A DNA stretch of 64,000 nt from Myxococcales bacterium (lineage in GTDB: Bacteria > Myxococcota_A > Polyangia > Polyangiales > JADJMO01), in assembly GCA_016709545.1 (NCBI GenBank), contig JADJMO010000013.1:62001-126000 (forward strand), written 5' to 3'. Below the pieces are notes generated by a model. The model had not been told where the DNA came from. It did not search any database and saw only the letters and a list, made by a program, of their open reading frames with translations. This document shows positions 1-8,218 of the stretch, piece after piece; position 1 is the first letter of the stretch, and the number at the start of each line of letters is the position of its first letter. Position numbers and translations under genes: made by a program.

Positions 1-320
1 TGCAGGGTGCCAAGGTGCTCGCCGTCCGCGCCGACCTCGGCGACCCGGGCGCGCTGCGCGAGCTCGCCGACACCCTGCGCGACAAGCTCGGGGGCGACGC
101 GATCGTGCTGGTCGGCGCCGCGCAGGGACCCAAGGCCTCCCTCGTGCTCACCGTGAGCAAGTCCGCGACCGCGCGCTTCAAGGCCGGCGAGCTCATCAAG
201 CCGGTGGCGGCGATCGTGGGTGGCTCAGGGGGCGGGCGACCCGACATGGCCCAGGCCGGAGGCACCGATCCGAGCAAGCTCGACGAGGCACTGGCCGAGC
301 TGTATCGGCAGCTTGCCTGA
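1..320 (+). CDS. alaS: Alanine--tRNA ligase, C-terminal part (partial at window edge)
   Basis: This is the end of alanyl-tRNA synthetase, which attaches alanine to tRNA-Ala and clears mischarged Ser/Gly. The frame is open from the window edge, so the catalytic and editing domains lie outside. The roughly 105 visible residues match the C-terminal DHHA1 domain, and the family hallmark GGGRPDMAQAGG lies about 30 residues before the end. The TGA stop (318-320) is the loop of a small inverted repeat, TTGCC-TGA-GGCAA (313-325). Recognition rests on the hallmark and general similarity. The gene is complete at its 3' end and shows no frame damage in the visible part. Confidence 0.93.
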   Translation, partial: QGAKVLAVRADLGDPGALRELADTLRDKLGGDAIVLVGAAQGPKASLVLTVSKSATARFKAGELIKPVAAIVGGSGGGRPDMAQAGGTDPSKLDEALAELYRQLA

Positions 321-327
321 GGCAACC

Positions 328-343
328 GTCACACGCGTGTGAC
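328..343. promoter_or_regulatory. Perfect 16-bp palindrome after alaS
   Basis: GTCACACG followed directly by CGTGTGAC forms a perfect palindrome with no spacer, 8 bp after the alaS stop and about 100 bp before the next start codon at 445. A perfect even palindrome of this length is typical of a binding site for a dimeric repressor. It has no T-run, so it is not an obvious terminator. The regulator is unknown. Confidence 0.5.
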
Positions 344-376
344 ACGGAAGTGCTTCGATAAGCGACCCTTTACGCG

Positions 377-401
377 CCGGAGTTTCCCGAGGAAACTCCG
401 G
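377..401. promoter_or_regulatory. Strong 11-bp hairpin in the alaS/445 gap
   Basis: CCGGAGTTTCC (377-387) and GGAAACTCCGG (391-401) are perfect inverted repeats around a 3-nt CGA loop. The hairpin lies 43 bp upstream of the start at 445. No T-run follows on either strand, so it is either a factor-dependent alaS 3' end, a 5'-leader structure of the downstream gene, or a DNA-level site. Its function is inferred only. Confidence 0.45.
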
Positions 402-444
402 TCGCGTCGCGCTTCGGGGGGAATTCCGAAGTTGGGGTCATCCT

Positions 445-948
445 ATGGAAAGCCACGTTCTGCGCGAGATCCAGAGACTGGAAGGTGAGGTCGCTCGCAT
501 GTCGCGCGAGCTCGCCGACCTGCGCAAGCTCGTCAACGGCACTTCCGCGCCGCGGCGTCGCACGCAGAGCTTCACGCGGCCGCCGCCCGCGCTGATCGAC
601 CCACGACCGGTCGACGAGAGCGGGCCGCGCAGCGCGGTCTCTCCCTCCTCGGCGCCCGAGTCGCAGCTCGGTCCGCCGCCACCACCGCCCTCGTCGGTCC
701 CGGCCCCCGCGCTCGGTCGGCCGACGCAGACCGAGGGCAGCGGGCCCGCGCTGCACACGCGCGACGCGGGCTCTGCGCCGCCCTCGATGCGGCCGCCCGC
801 GAGCCACCCCGCGCCGAGCGACCGCCAGGCCCCGGCGTCCGAGGTCGTGCAACGCGAGGGCAACGTCACGCCTTCTCGCCGGCACGCGGTCGGCCTCGGG
901 CGCTACGAGTTCGTCGGCGAAGGCCGCAGCGGTGGCCGCCGCAAGTAA
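445..948 (+). CDS. Hypothetical protein: N-terminal coiled coil with proline-rich disordered tail
   Basis: I do not recognise this 167-residue protein. The first ~35 residues form a short heptad-like helix (leading with MESHVLREIQRLEGEVARM) of the kind that dimerises. Residues ~40-145 are rich in Pro, Ser, Ala and Arg and look disordered. The last ~20 residues are basic and glycine-rich (GEGRSGGRRK). There is no signal peptide or membrane segment, so it is probably cytoplasmic. It starts at ATG 445 and ends at the stop pair shared with the convergent gene at 949. The coding call rests on the plausible N-terminal helix and on codon use, not on homology. Confidence 0.6.
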   Translation: MESHVLREIQRLEGEVARMSRELADLRKLVNGTSAPRRRTQSFTRPPPALIDPRPVDESGPRSAVSPSSAPESQLGPPPPPPSSVPAPALGRPTQTEGSGPALHTRDAGSAPPSMRPPASHPAPSDRQAPASEVVQREGNVTPSRRHAVGLGRYEFVGEGRSGGRRK

Positions 949-1341
949 CTAGCGGAACGCCACGTACACGAGATAGTCGGCGAAGCCACCTTCGGGCTCG
1001 GGCACCCGCAGCTGCGTCGCCACGCAGGCGAGCGTCTCTTCGGGGATCCCCGCGCTCTGTTCGACCTTGCTCTTCGTCGGTGCCCCCGAGTCGTCGATGC
1101 GCACCGCGACGAGCGCCCACCCGATCATGGGCTTGGTGCGGCAGCTCTCGACCTTCTTGCGGTCGATGGTCGCGTGGTAGCTGCCCGCGGCGTCGACGAT
1201 CGCGAGTTCGATCTCGCCCGTCGGGACCCGCGGCGCGGGCGAGGAGACGGAGGCACTCGGCGCCGGATCGGAGGAGATCGCCGTGGACCGGCGCGCGCAG
1301 GCGAAGCACGCGACCAGGACGAATCCGAGCGAGGCTCGCAC
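949..1341 (-). CDS. Small lipoprotein, hypothetical
   Basis: This encodes a predicted secreted lipoprotein of 130 residues. I chose GTG 1341 because it opens a compact signal peptide (VRASLGFVLVACFACARR) with Cys residues in lipobox-like positions. Further upstream the frame only extends into the divergent gene. A Ser/Pro-rich linker of ~25 residues follows. The remaining ~85 residues form one domain (IELAIVDAAGSYHATIDRKK onwards) that ends in a hydrophobic strand, YLVYVAFR. The domain carries a CxxK-like spacing but no motif I can assign. It is convergent with the coiled-coil gene and divergent from the gene at 1366, with only 24 bp between the start codons. Confidence 0.6.
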   Translation of the reverse strand: MRASLGFVLVACFACARRSTAISSDPAPSASVSSPAPRVPTGEIELAIVDAAGSYHATIDRKKVESCRTKPMIGWALVAVRIDDSGAPTKSKVEQSAGIPEETLACVATQLRVPEPEGGFADYLVYVAFR

Positions 1342-1365
1342 TCCGTCGAGGGTATCATCGCCTGG

Positions 1366-2976
1366 ATGAGCGGGCTCGCGGACCACGTCCGAGAAGCGGT
1401 CCGGGCCCACGACGAGGGGCGCTTCGAAGACGCACTGGTGGCGCTCCGAGCCGCGTTCGGGCTCTGCCCCGTCCCCGAGCTCGCCGACGCAGTGGTGGCG
1501 GTGTCCGCGCGGTGCGCGCCGCACGCGGCCACGCCGTCGGGACGCCTCGGACGCGACCGCCTCGCCACCTACGTCGAGATCGCGCGGCGCGGGCGCGCCG
1601 TAGACCTCGAGGCCCTCCTGCCCACCCTGGCGGCCGGGAACTCGCGCGACGCCCTCGAGCGCCTCTCCGCGCTCGACGGTCACCCCGGAGACCCGAGGAT
1701 TGGACGGGCGCTGGTCTCGATCTTCGAGACGCTGCCGTTCCAGGGCATGACGACGGTCCCGTTCTGGCGGGCGCTGTTCGAGCGGCTCCCGCGCCACGCC
1801 GACCCGGACACCGCGCGCCGCCTCGCCGCCCTGCGCGGGCGCTCGCTCGAGCGCACCGGAGGCGCCGTCACCATCGCCGAGGTCTTCGAGGGCCTGCTCA
1901 CGGCGTGCGTCCTCGAGATCGATACAGCCCTCGCCCACGTCGCGGCGCCTCCCGACCTTGCCGCTACGCTGCAGGCGCTCACCAGCGTCCCTCGCGCGAG
2001 GGTGGCCCAGCGGCATGACCTCGCAGCGCTCCTCGCCGCAATCTACGAGCATCCGTGGGACGACGCCCCGCGCCTCGTCTACGCCGACGCCCTGCTCGAG
2101 GTGGGCGACCCGCGCGGTGAGTTCATCACGCTGCAGTTCCGCCGCGCACGCGGTGAGGCGTTCGACGAGCGCCGTGAAGCTGCGTTGCTCACCAAGCACC
2201 GGAAGGCGTGGCTCGGCGCCGTCGGGCCGATGCTCACCAAGGACTCCGTGGTGTTCGAGAAGGGCTTCGTCGCGCGCGGCACGTTCCACGTCAAGAGCGG
2301 CCGCGCCCTGGCCGAGTCGCTCCTGGCTCCGGAGTGGGCGACGATGCGCGAGCTCAGGGGAACCCAGTACAGCCCGCTCCCCGTTGCCGTCGTCCGCGCG
2401 GCCCGCGCGCTCGAGGTGGCGAAGCCCGTGGCCATGCCCGAGGCGATCGCGCTGTTCGACGAGCCCTCCCGGTTGCGCGAGCTCGAGCTGTCACGGTGGG
2501 GCACCCGACTGCCGGGGCAGGGCTCCGTGGGCTTCGTGATCGACGAGCCCGCCGCCGCCCGCATCGGCCACGGCCGAGGCCTGCCGACGCTCGAGACGCT
2601 CGGCTTCGAGCAGGCCCGACCGCCCGCCGAACACGCGTGGATCTTCGCCTCCCCACGCGGACGGAGCGTGCGTCGGCTCGGGTTCGAGGTCGAAGGTCGG
2701 GGCGCGCTCGCGGCCTTCGTTGCCTGGCTCGACGACCACTGTGACCGCGACATCGAGGTGCGTCTCCAGCCTCGCCACGAAGCGGACTGTCACCTGACGC
2801 TGCGCCGAGCAGGGACGCGCTGGTCGCGGCTCTCGGTCGTGGGTCCCATGCGGACCCTCGCTGCCGAACTCGAAGCGCTGCCCCCGGACAGGCTGACCCA
2901 CTTCGAGCACGACGGCGACGACCCCGCGGTCGCCCGTGCCCTCGAGCGGCACCCCCGCGTGACGGTGGGTCGGTGA
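1366..2976 (+). CDS. TIGR02996 (repeat-companion) domain protein, paralogue of 34461-36935
   Basis: This 536-residue cytoplasmic protein carries a TIGR02996 domain at residues ~217-262, with the hallmark DDAPRLVYADALLEVGDPRG. In Myxococcota and Planctomycetes this domain accompanies leucine-rich-like repeats. Upstream (residues ~10-115) is a helical module reading EGRFEDALVALRAAF...ELADAV...DPRIGRALV. The same module occurs twice in the larger paralogue at 34461-36935. The part after the TIGR02996 domain contains irregular Leu-rich segments (LRELELSRWG, LPTLETLGFEQ) consistent with degenerate repeats. ATG 1366 begins the first module, and an earlier in-frame start would only add residues antisense to the 949 gene. 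The biochemical role of the family is unknown. Confidence 0.8.
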   Translation: MSGLADHVREAVRAHDEGRFEDALVALRAAFGLCPVPELADAVVAVSARCAPHAATPSGRLGRDRLATYVEIARRGRAVDLEALLPTLAAGNSRDALERLSALDGHPGDPRIGRALVSIFETLPFQGMTTVPFWRALFERLPRHADPDTARRLAALRGRSLERTGGAVTIAEVFEGLLTACVLEIDTALAHVAAPPDLAATLQALTSVPRARVAQRHDLAALLAAIYEHPWDDAPRLVYADALLEVGDPRGEFITLQFRRARGEAFDERREAALLTKHRKAWLGAVGPMLTKDSVVFEKGFVARGTFHVKSGRALAESLLAPEWATMRELRGTQYSPLPVAVVRAARALEVAKPVAMPEAIALFDEPSRLRELELSRWGTRLPGQGSVGFVIDEPAAARIGHGRGLPTLETLGFEQARPPAEHAWIFASPRGRSVRRLGFEVEGRGALAAFVAWLDDHCDRDIEVRLQPRHEADCHLTLRRAGTRWSRLSVVGPMRTLAAELEALPPDRLTHFEHDGDDPAVARALERHPRVTVGR

Positions 2977-2995
2977 GAAGCGCTATCCTCCCCTC

Positions 2996-3860
2996 GTGCG
3001 TGCGCTCCCGCTCCTGTCCGCACTGGTGTCCCTGGTCGTGGTCGCCTCCGACGCGCACGCCTGCACCTGCCTCGCGGTCGGCATCGTGACCTTCCCACCA
3101 CCGCTGTTCGCGGCGCCGCGCAACACGCGCGCCCCTCGTCACGCTCGACGTCGGGTGGGACCACGAGCCTCTCTGCAAGGGCGGCGGGCCGAAGGACTGC
3201 GAGGCGACCGACTCGCACCTCGCTCTCCGCGCCGCTGCCACGCTGACGACCGCGCCGTTCGACGTGCCGATCGAGCGACGCGTCGCGGCGACGTCCACGA
3301 GCACCATGGGCCGCGTGACGATCGAGCTCGCGCCGAAGCAGCCCCTGGCCGCCTCCACGCGCTACGAGGTCGTCCTCGTCGAGAAGGACAAGAAGCGCCC
3401 GACCAAGGTGGTGGGCACGTTCGGCACCGGCGCCGCGCTGGACGACGAGGCTCCGAGCTGGAAGGGCGTGACCTCCACCGCGGTCGTGGCCGGCCTCCCT
3501 CCGGGATCGTTCTCGCTCGGCTGCGGCGGTAGCGGCCCGGTGGCCTATCTGTTCATGAAGCAGACCCCGGTCGACGCCGGCCCCTTCGTGTTCCTCGTGT
3601 GGACCTCGACCGGCGGCGCGATCGACGAGACGCTGCCTGCGCAGGCCGTGCTCCCGGTCGACTCGGTGTCCGCGATCACCCCGGTCCCGAAGAACGCGGG
3701 GACCGTCTCCATCGGCGACCTCGGGTGCTCGGGCAACGTCGCCGACCTCCCAGCCGGCAAGGCCGTGCGGGTGCGGGTCCGCGCCGTCGACGCCGCGGGC
3801 AACAAGACCGCGCCGAGCGAGGTCGTGCTCGACACCCGCCCCAAGGGCAAGGGGCCCTAG
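2996..3860 (+). CDS. Secreted protein with Fn3/Ig-like C-terminal domain (frameshifted near 3115)
   Basis: GTG 2996 opens a signal peptide (VRALPLLSALVSLVVVASDA) with AHAC|TC after it, giving a Cys-bearing mature N-terminus. After ~38 residues the frame breaks near 3105-3125. The protein continues in the next frame from about 3123 (TRAPLVTLDVGWDHEPLCKG) to the TAG at 3858-3860. The joined product is ~287 residues. The C-terminal half shows beta-strand-rich repeats such as TRYEVVLVEK and AVRVRVRAVDAAGNKTAP, typical of fibronectin-III or Ig-like domains. An ATG at 3264 would give only the truncated C-terminal part. Its stop overlaps the stop of the convergent glycosyltransferase gene by four bases. 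The role is unknown, and the break is probably an indel error. Confidence 0.65.
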
Positions 3861-4840
3861 GAAGCGCAGACGAAGTCGACGCCCTCCACGAGTTCGCGCG
3901 CCCGCAGTCGGCCCCGCACGATGGCGCGCGCCCCCCGCGCCCCGACGGCGACGACCACGACCGCCCGCGCGTCGAGCATCGCGGGGTCGATGATCGGTAC
4001 ACCGCGCGCGACGCCGCCGATCTTTCGTGGATCGATGTCGACGAAGGCGGAGGGAAAGACCCCGTGGGCCTCGAGCGCCCGCGCGAGCCGGCGCCCGGTC
4101 TTCCCGGCGCCCCACACGCCCACGTCGCGCCCGCTGTCGCGCAGCCGGGCGGCGAGGAAAGGCGCCTTCTGCAGGGCGAACTGCGGGAGCGCGCACCGCG
4201 GATCGACGTGGGTCGCGCGCCGCGCGTGGTGTCGCCAGCGGAGGTATGGCTGGGGCACCTTGGCGAGCCGGTGCCCCGCGCCGTGCAGGCGCAGCCACAG
4301 GTCGTAGTCCTCGGGGCCGACGCTCTCGCGATAGCCCCCCACCGCCTCGAGCGCCGCGCGACGGATCGCGATCGACGGCTGGCAGAGGGGGGACTCGACG
4401 AAGATCTCGCGGGCGTGGTCCTCGGGCGTGACGATCCCGTTGAGCCACTCCACGTAGAGCCGCGCGCCCTCGCCCACCTCGCCGAAGGCCTCGACCAGGG
4501 TGCCGACCACCGAGAGTCGCTCGTCGCGGAGGGCGGCGACCTGCGCCGCGAACCTCCCTGGCAACGAGACGTCGTCGGCGTCCATGCGTGCGAGCAGCGA
4601 GAAGCGGGCGGCGTTCGCGGCGAGCGCGGTCGCGCGCGCGACGCCGATGCCCTCGGTACGCAGCAGCCGGACCCGCGGGTCGCCGAATCCCTCGACGACC
4701 TGCGCGCCCTCGTCCCGCGAGCCGTCGTCGACGGCGATCACCTCGAGCGGCACCTCGCGCTCGGCGAGCACCGACGCGAGCGCCTCGCGGATCGTCGGGG
4801 CGGCGTCGCGGAACGGGAGCAGGACCGAGAGCACTGCCAT
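3857..4840 (-). CDS. GT2 family glycosyltransferase with C-terminal Rossmann-like domain
   Basis: A 327-residue inverting glycosyltransferase of family 2, expected to transfer a sugar from a nucleotide-sugar donor to a glycan or lipid at the cytoplasmic face. The N-terminal GT-A domain (residues ~1-220) begins MAVLSVLLPFRDAAPTIREA and has the donor-binding VDDGSRDEG and the metal-binding MDADD. It also has the later SPLCQPSIAIRR and GPEDYDLWLRL blocks. Residues ~235-327 form a second domain opening with VGVWGAGKTGRRLARALEAHG, a GxGxxG nucleotide-binding fold, followed by the FVDIDPRKIGG strand. ATG 4840 is the natural start of the GT-A beta-strand. The fused Rossmann unit suggests coupling of transfer with NAD- or CoA-like ligand binding, which is inference. 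Confidence 0.88.
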   Translation of the reverse strand: MAVLSVLLPFRDAAPTIREALASVLAEREVPLEVIAVDDGSRDEGAQVVEGFGDPRVRLLRTEGIGVARATALAANAARFSLLARMDADDVSLPGRFAAQVAALRDERLSVVGTLVEAFGEVGEGARLYVEWLNGIVTPEDHAREIFVESPLCQPSIAIRRAALEAVGGYRESVGPEDYDLWLRLHGAGHRLAKVPQPYLRWRHHARRATHVDPRCALPQFALQKAPFLAARLRDSGRDVGVWGAGKTGRRLARALEAHGVFPSAFVDIDPRKIGGVARGVPIIDPAMLDARAVVVVAVGARGARAIVRGRLRARELVEGVDFVCAS

Positions 4841-4892
4841 GGGGTACCACGTGTCCCGTGGCCAGGTGCGGCGCGAGTGATACGTTGGGCCC

Positions 4893-6725
4893 GTGGCCCT
4901 GCACCGCTCCCTTCTCCTCGCAACCGTGGTCTCCTCCCTCGCCTTCGCCGTCGGGTGCGGCGGTGGCGTCGACGTCGAAGACTTCTCCGATGGCGGCGAC
5001 GAGACCGCCGACGACGCGGGCGCCGAGAGCGCGCCGCTCGACGCCAGGCCCGACAGCGCGGTCGACGCGCGCGACGCGGCGGACAGCGCGGCGAGCGACA
5101 CGGCGCTGGACGCCAGCGAGGACACCGCGGCCGACGGCGACCCGGACACGGGTTCGCCCGACACGGGCTCGCCGGACACGGGCCCCAAGGACTGCAGCAG
5201 CGTCGCCCTCGCCGTCGACCCGGCGTCGAGCCTCGATCCCCTCGCCGACGGTCCGCTGAAGGTCGCCAAGGTGACCGTCACCGTGCCCACGCTCGGCCCG
5301 CTGAGCTCGGCCAAGGTCAAGATCCACTACCCGGTGCTCGCCGACGGCGTCACCCCGCACCCGGGCCGGCACGCGTGGGTGATGTTCCACCACGCCGTCC
5401 ACGGCCCCTACCCCGGCGTCACGTACGACCGCTACGACGGCATCTTCGACCGCTGGGCCTCGCACGGGATCATCACCTTCTCCATCGACGGCTCCTCGAT
5501 CTTCTTCCCACCGCCCCGTGCGGCCCCGGCACCGCCGCCTCGGGCAGCGGCTGCTACACCTACCAGACCTACGACCAGCTCAAGGTCGTCGGCGGCGTGA
5601 TGGACGACGCCATCAGTTACTTCCTGAAGACCCAGGAAGACGCAACCTTCGCGCTGCACTGCGCGCTCGACCCGAACCGCGTCGGCGTGGCGGGCCACTC
5701 GCGTGGCGGCGGCGCGGCGCTGCTCGTGAACACCGCGCGCACCGATGGCGCCAACGTGAAGGCGTACATCGGCTTCCAGCCGGTCGACCCCGAGTTCGCG
5801 CCCGGCGCGCCCACCCCGCCCTCGAAGGTGCCGATGTTCGACCGCCCGGCCCTCTGGCTCGACAGCGGCAACGACGGCGACGTCACCTACCCGAACACCG
5901 CGATGATCTACGCGGACACGCGCGGCAAGGCCTCGCACGTCACCATCCTCGGCAGCAAGCACACCTTCACGCTCGACACGCCCTACCCCGACCAGGGCGG
6001 CCCCACCGCGACCATCACCCCCGACGAGCACCGGCGGGTCTGCCAATACTACGCCGTGCCGTTCCTCCGCGCCTACGTGCGCGACGCGGCGCCGGCGGCC
6101 AGGACCTCGACATCGTCGCCGGACCGGGCGGCCTCAGCGTCGCCTCCACCGTGAGCTCCGGCGACGCAACGCTGCGCTTTCGCCCCGAGAACGCCTACTC
6201 CGCGTGGATCGAGAAGTTCGACGAGGCGCTCGGCGACCCCGAGCACGACCGTCGCCGGGGACACGCTCACGCTCGCCGGCAGCATGACCGCCGTCAGCTA
6301 CGAGACCTACGTCACGAGCACCAGCGGCAGCAGCGCGATCAAGATCGCGGTGAGCAAGCTGCTGCGCTCGGTGAAGCTGAACTGGGGCACGACGGAGGGC
6401 GCGCTCGAGGTGCCGCTGCCCAGCCTCGCGGGCAAGAAGGCCATCGTGTTCGAGACGGCGTTCCTCGACTCGCCCAGCGCGACGAGCGGCAACCACCCGC
6501 TCTACCTCGAGCTCGTCGACACCACCGGCGCGCGCGCGAGCCTCTCGATCGACAGCCTCGTGCCGGTGAGCTGGGGCAAGCGGCCGCGACGCCTGTCGAC
6601 CGTCTACGTCCCGTTCACCAAGTTCACCGGGGTCGACCCGACCAAGGCGAAGTCCATTCGCTTCGTCGCCAAGGCCGGGACGACCAACCACGACATCCCT
6701 CGTCGACCTGTTGCGCGTCGAGTGA
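4893..6725 (+). pseudogene. Alpha/beta-hydrolase lipoprotein (chlorophyllase/acetylxylan-esterase-like), four frameshifts
   Basis: The intact product would be a ~610-residue surface lipoprotein hydrolase. The N-terminus has a signal peptide and lipobox (SSLAFAVGCGGG) and an Asp/Ala/Thr-rich linker ending in repeated GSPDT units. A hydrolase domain follows, with WVMFHHAVHGPYPG and the nucleophile elbow VGVAGHSRGGG. The acid/His region is DSGNDGDVTYPN...GSKHTFTLDTPYP. A C-terminal beta domain (ITAVSYETY... to ...VDLLRVE) may bind substrate. The frame must change near 5508, 6098, 6245 and 6698, and the final TGA is at 6723-6725. The junctions rejoin sensible sequence every time (for example FFPTAPCGPGT, and VAGDTLTLAGS). 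That pattern points to sequence errors rather than old decay, but as given the gene is broken. Confidence 0.75.
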
Positions 6726-6803
6726 CCCTGGTCAGCCAGGCGCGGAGGCTCAGCGGGCCGAGTCCTTCTTGCCGACGTGGACGCCGTGTGGCGGAGGGCG
6801 CGA

Positions 6804-6821
6804 GGGGGGGGGGGGGGGGGG
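6804..6821. repeat. 18-base G homopolymer in intergenic DNA
   Basis: An uninterrupted run of 18 G lies between the hydrolase stop (6725) and the end of the DUF1501 gene. No open frame with recognisable content covers it. The 6726-6968 gap otherwise holds a small CCTGG-TCAG-CCAGG hairpin (6727-6740) and nothing else I can name. The tract may be a hypermutable or G-quadruplex-forming sequence, or an artefact of chemistry that calls G when there is no signal. Confidence 0.9.
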
Positions 6822-6968
6822 CGTGCTCGCAGTGTCGGCGCGCATCGTCGCCCTCACGCGGCTGGGTCCGGCGGGTGGCCGCGCCTCGAGTCTCGCGGAA
6901 GCCGTCGGGGGCGAGACATGCGGGGGCTCGTCGAGGTCTTCTCGGTCGCGGAAGGGCCTCCTTGCCGC

Positions 6969-8207
6969 TCAGGCGCGGGCCGGGCTGGCCGTGTCACGCG
7001 ATCTGGACCTGCCGCGCGAACGCGAGGTCGGGTGCCAGGCGGGCTCGCGGACGCTCGGCGACCCTTGGGCGCCGTGTAGCCGGCGAACACCGCGCTCGGA
7101 TCCGTGTGCCGGGTGCACCTTCAGGATCTCGCTGAACACGGCCCGGTGGTCGGTCGTCACGGGGAGATCGCGGCCCTCGTGGAGATCGCCGAGTCCCTTC
7201 CAGCTGCCGAGCACGCGCTTGCCGCGCACGCCGCCGCCCATCACCAGCATCACCGAGCCATGGCCGTGGTCGGTGCCCGCGGATCCGTTCTCCTTCACGG
7301 TGCGCCCGAACTCGGTCGCGGTCACGACGCAGACGTCCGCCATGCGGTTGCCGAGGTCGGTCGCGAACGCGGCGAGCGCGTCGCCGAGCTCGGACAGGCG
7401 CTTGTCGAGCTGCGGCTTCTGGTTGACGTGGGTGTCCCAACCGCCGCAGTCGGTGACGGCCACCTCGGCCCCCACTTCGCCGCGGATCAGCTGCGCGATC
7501 TGCCGGAGGCGCTTGCCGAGCGGACCGTCGGGGTACTTGGCGCCGTTCGCCGGGGCGATCGAGCCCACCTTGGCCGCCTCCAGCGAGTGCATCGCAGCGA
7601 AGGCCTCCTTGCCTGCGCCCCGGAGCGCCTCGTCGAGCGCACCGTCGTACATCGACTCGAACGTCCCCGCGCCCTTCCCCGCGACCGCGAACGAGTCGAG
7701 CGCGGCGAAGGCCACGGCGTCCTTGTCGCCACGGAGGATGCGCGGCAGCGTCGGCGAGAGCGCGACGGCGCGGAGAGAGCCCTTGTCCTTCTTCCCCGCG
7801 AGCGCCCGGGCGAGCCACCCGTCGTCGGTCGACTTGGTGCCGGGGGTTCCGGTCTCGAGGTAGTCCTGCGCGTCGAAGTGCGAGCGGGTGGGGTCGGGCG
7901 AGCCGACCGCGTGCACGATCGCGAGCGACTTGTTCGCCCACAGCGGCAGCAACCCGGCCAGGCTCGGGTGGAGCGCGAACGGACCGTCGAGCGGCTTGCT
8001 CTGCTTCTTGTCCACCGCGATGGTCGGGCGCAGGTCGAAGTAGGTCTTCTCGCCGACGGGCGGGACCATCGAGAGTCCGTCGACGGCGCCGCGCTGCAGG
8101 ATGACCACGAGGGTCTTCTTCTTGGCGGCCCCCGACAGCGCGAGGCGCGGGAGCAAGAGGGCGGGGGCGACGAGCCCGAGAGAGGCGAGGAAGCTTCGGC
8201 GTTGCAT
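6969..8207 (-). CDS. DUF1501 domain-containing protein, exported (3' end uncertain)
   Basis: A DUF1501 protein, related to the alkaline-phosphatase/sulfatase superfamily and exported by the twin-arginine route in other bacteria. ATG 8207 follows a clear GAAGGAG ribosome site and gives MQRRSFLASLGLVAPALLLP, a Tat-like RR signal. Family segments seen include VVILQRGAVDGLSM, YFDLRP, HPSLAGLLPLW, HFDAQDYLETG, DCGGWDTHVNQ, ATEFGRTVKENGSAGTDHGHG and GDLHEGRDLPVTTDHRAVFSEIL. After ~position 7105 the expected FAGYT ending appears in another frame, so an indel probably displaces the last ~45 codons and the true stop may be nearer 6994. It lies 11 bp downstream of the DUF1800 gene in a two-gene operon, the usual pairing for these families. 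Confidence 0.85.
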   Translation of the reverse strand: MQRRSFLASLGLVAPALLLPRLALSGAAKKKTLVVILQRGAVDGLSMVPPVGEKTYFDLRPTIAVDKKQSKPLDGPFALHPSLAGLLPLWANKSLAIVHAVGSPDPTRSHFDAQDYLETGTPGTKSTDDGWLARALAGKKDKGSLRAVALSPTLPRILRGDKDAVAFAALDSFAVAGKGAGTFESMYDGALDEALRGAGKEAFAAMHSLEAAKVGSIAPANGAKYPDGPLGKRLRQIAQLIRGEVGAEVAVTDCGGWDTHVNQKPQLDKRLSELGDALAAFATDLGNRMADVCVVTATEFGRTVKENGSAGTDHGHGSVMLVMGGGVRGKRVLGSWKGLGDLHEGRDLPVTTDHRAVFSEILKVHPAHGSERGVRRLHGAQGSPSVREPAWHPTSRSRGRSRSRDTASPARA

Positions 8208-8218
8208 GACAGTCTCCT

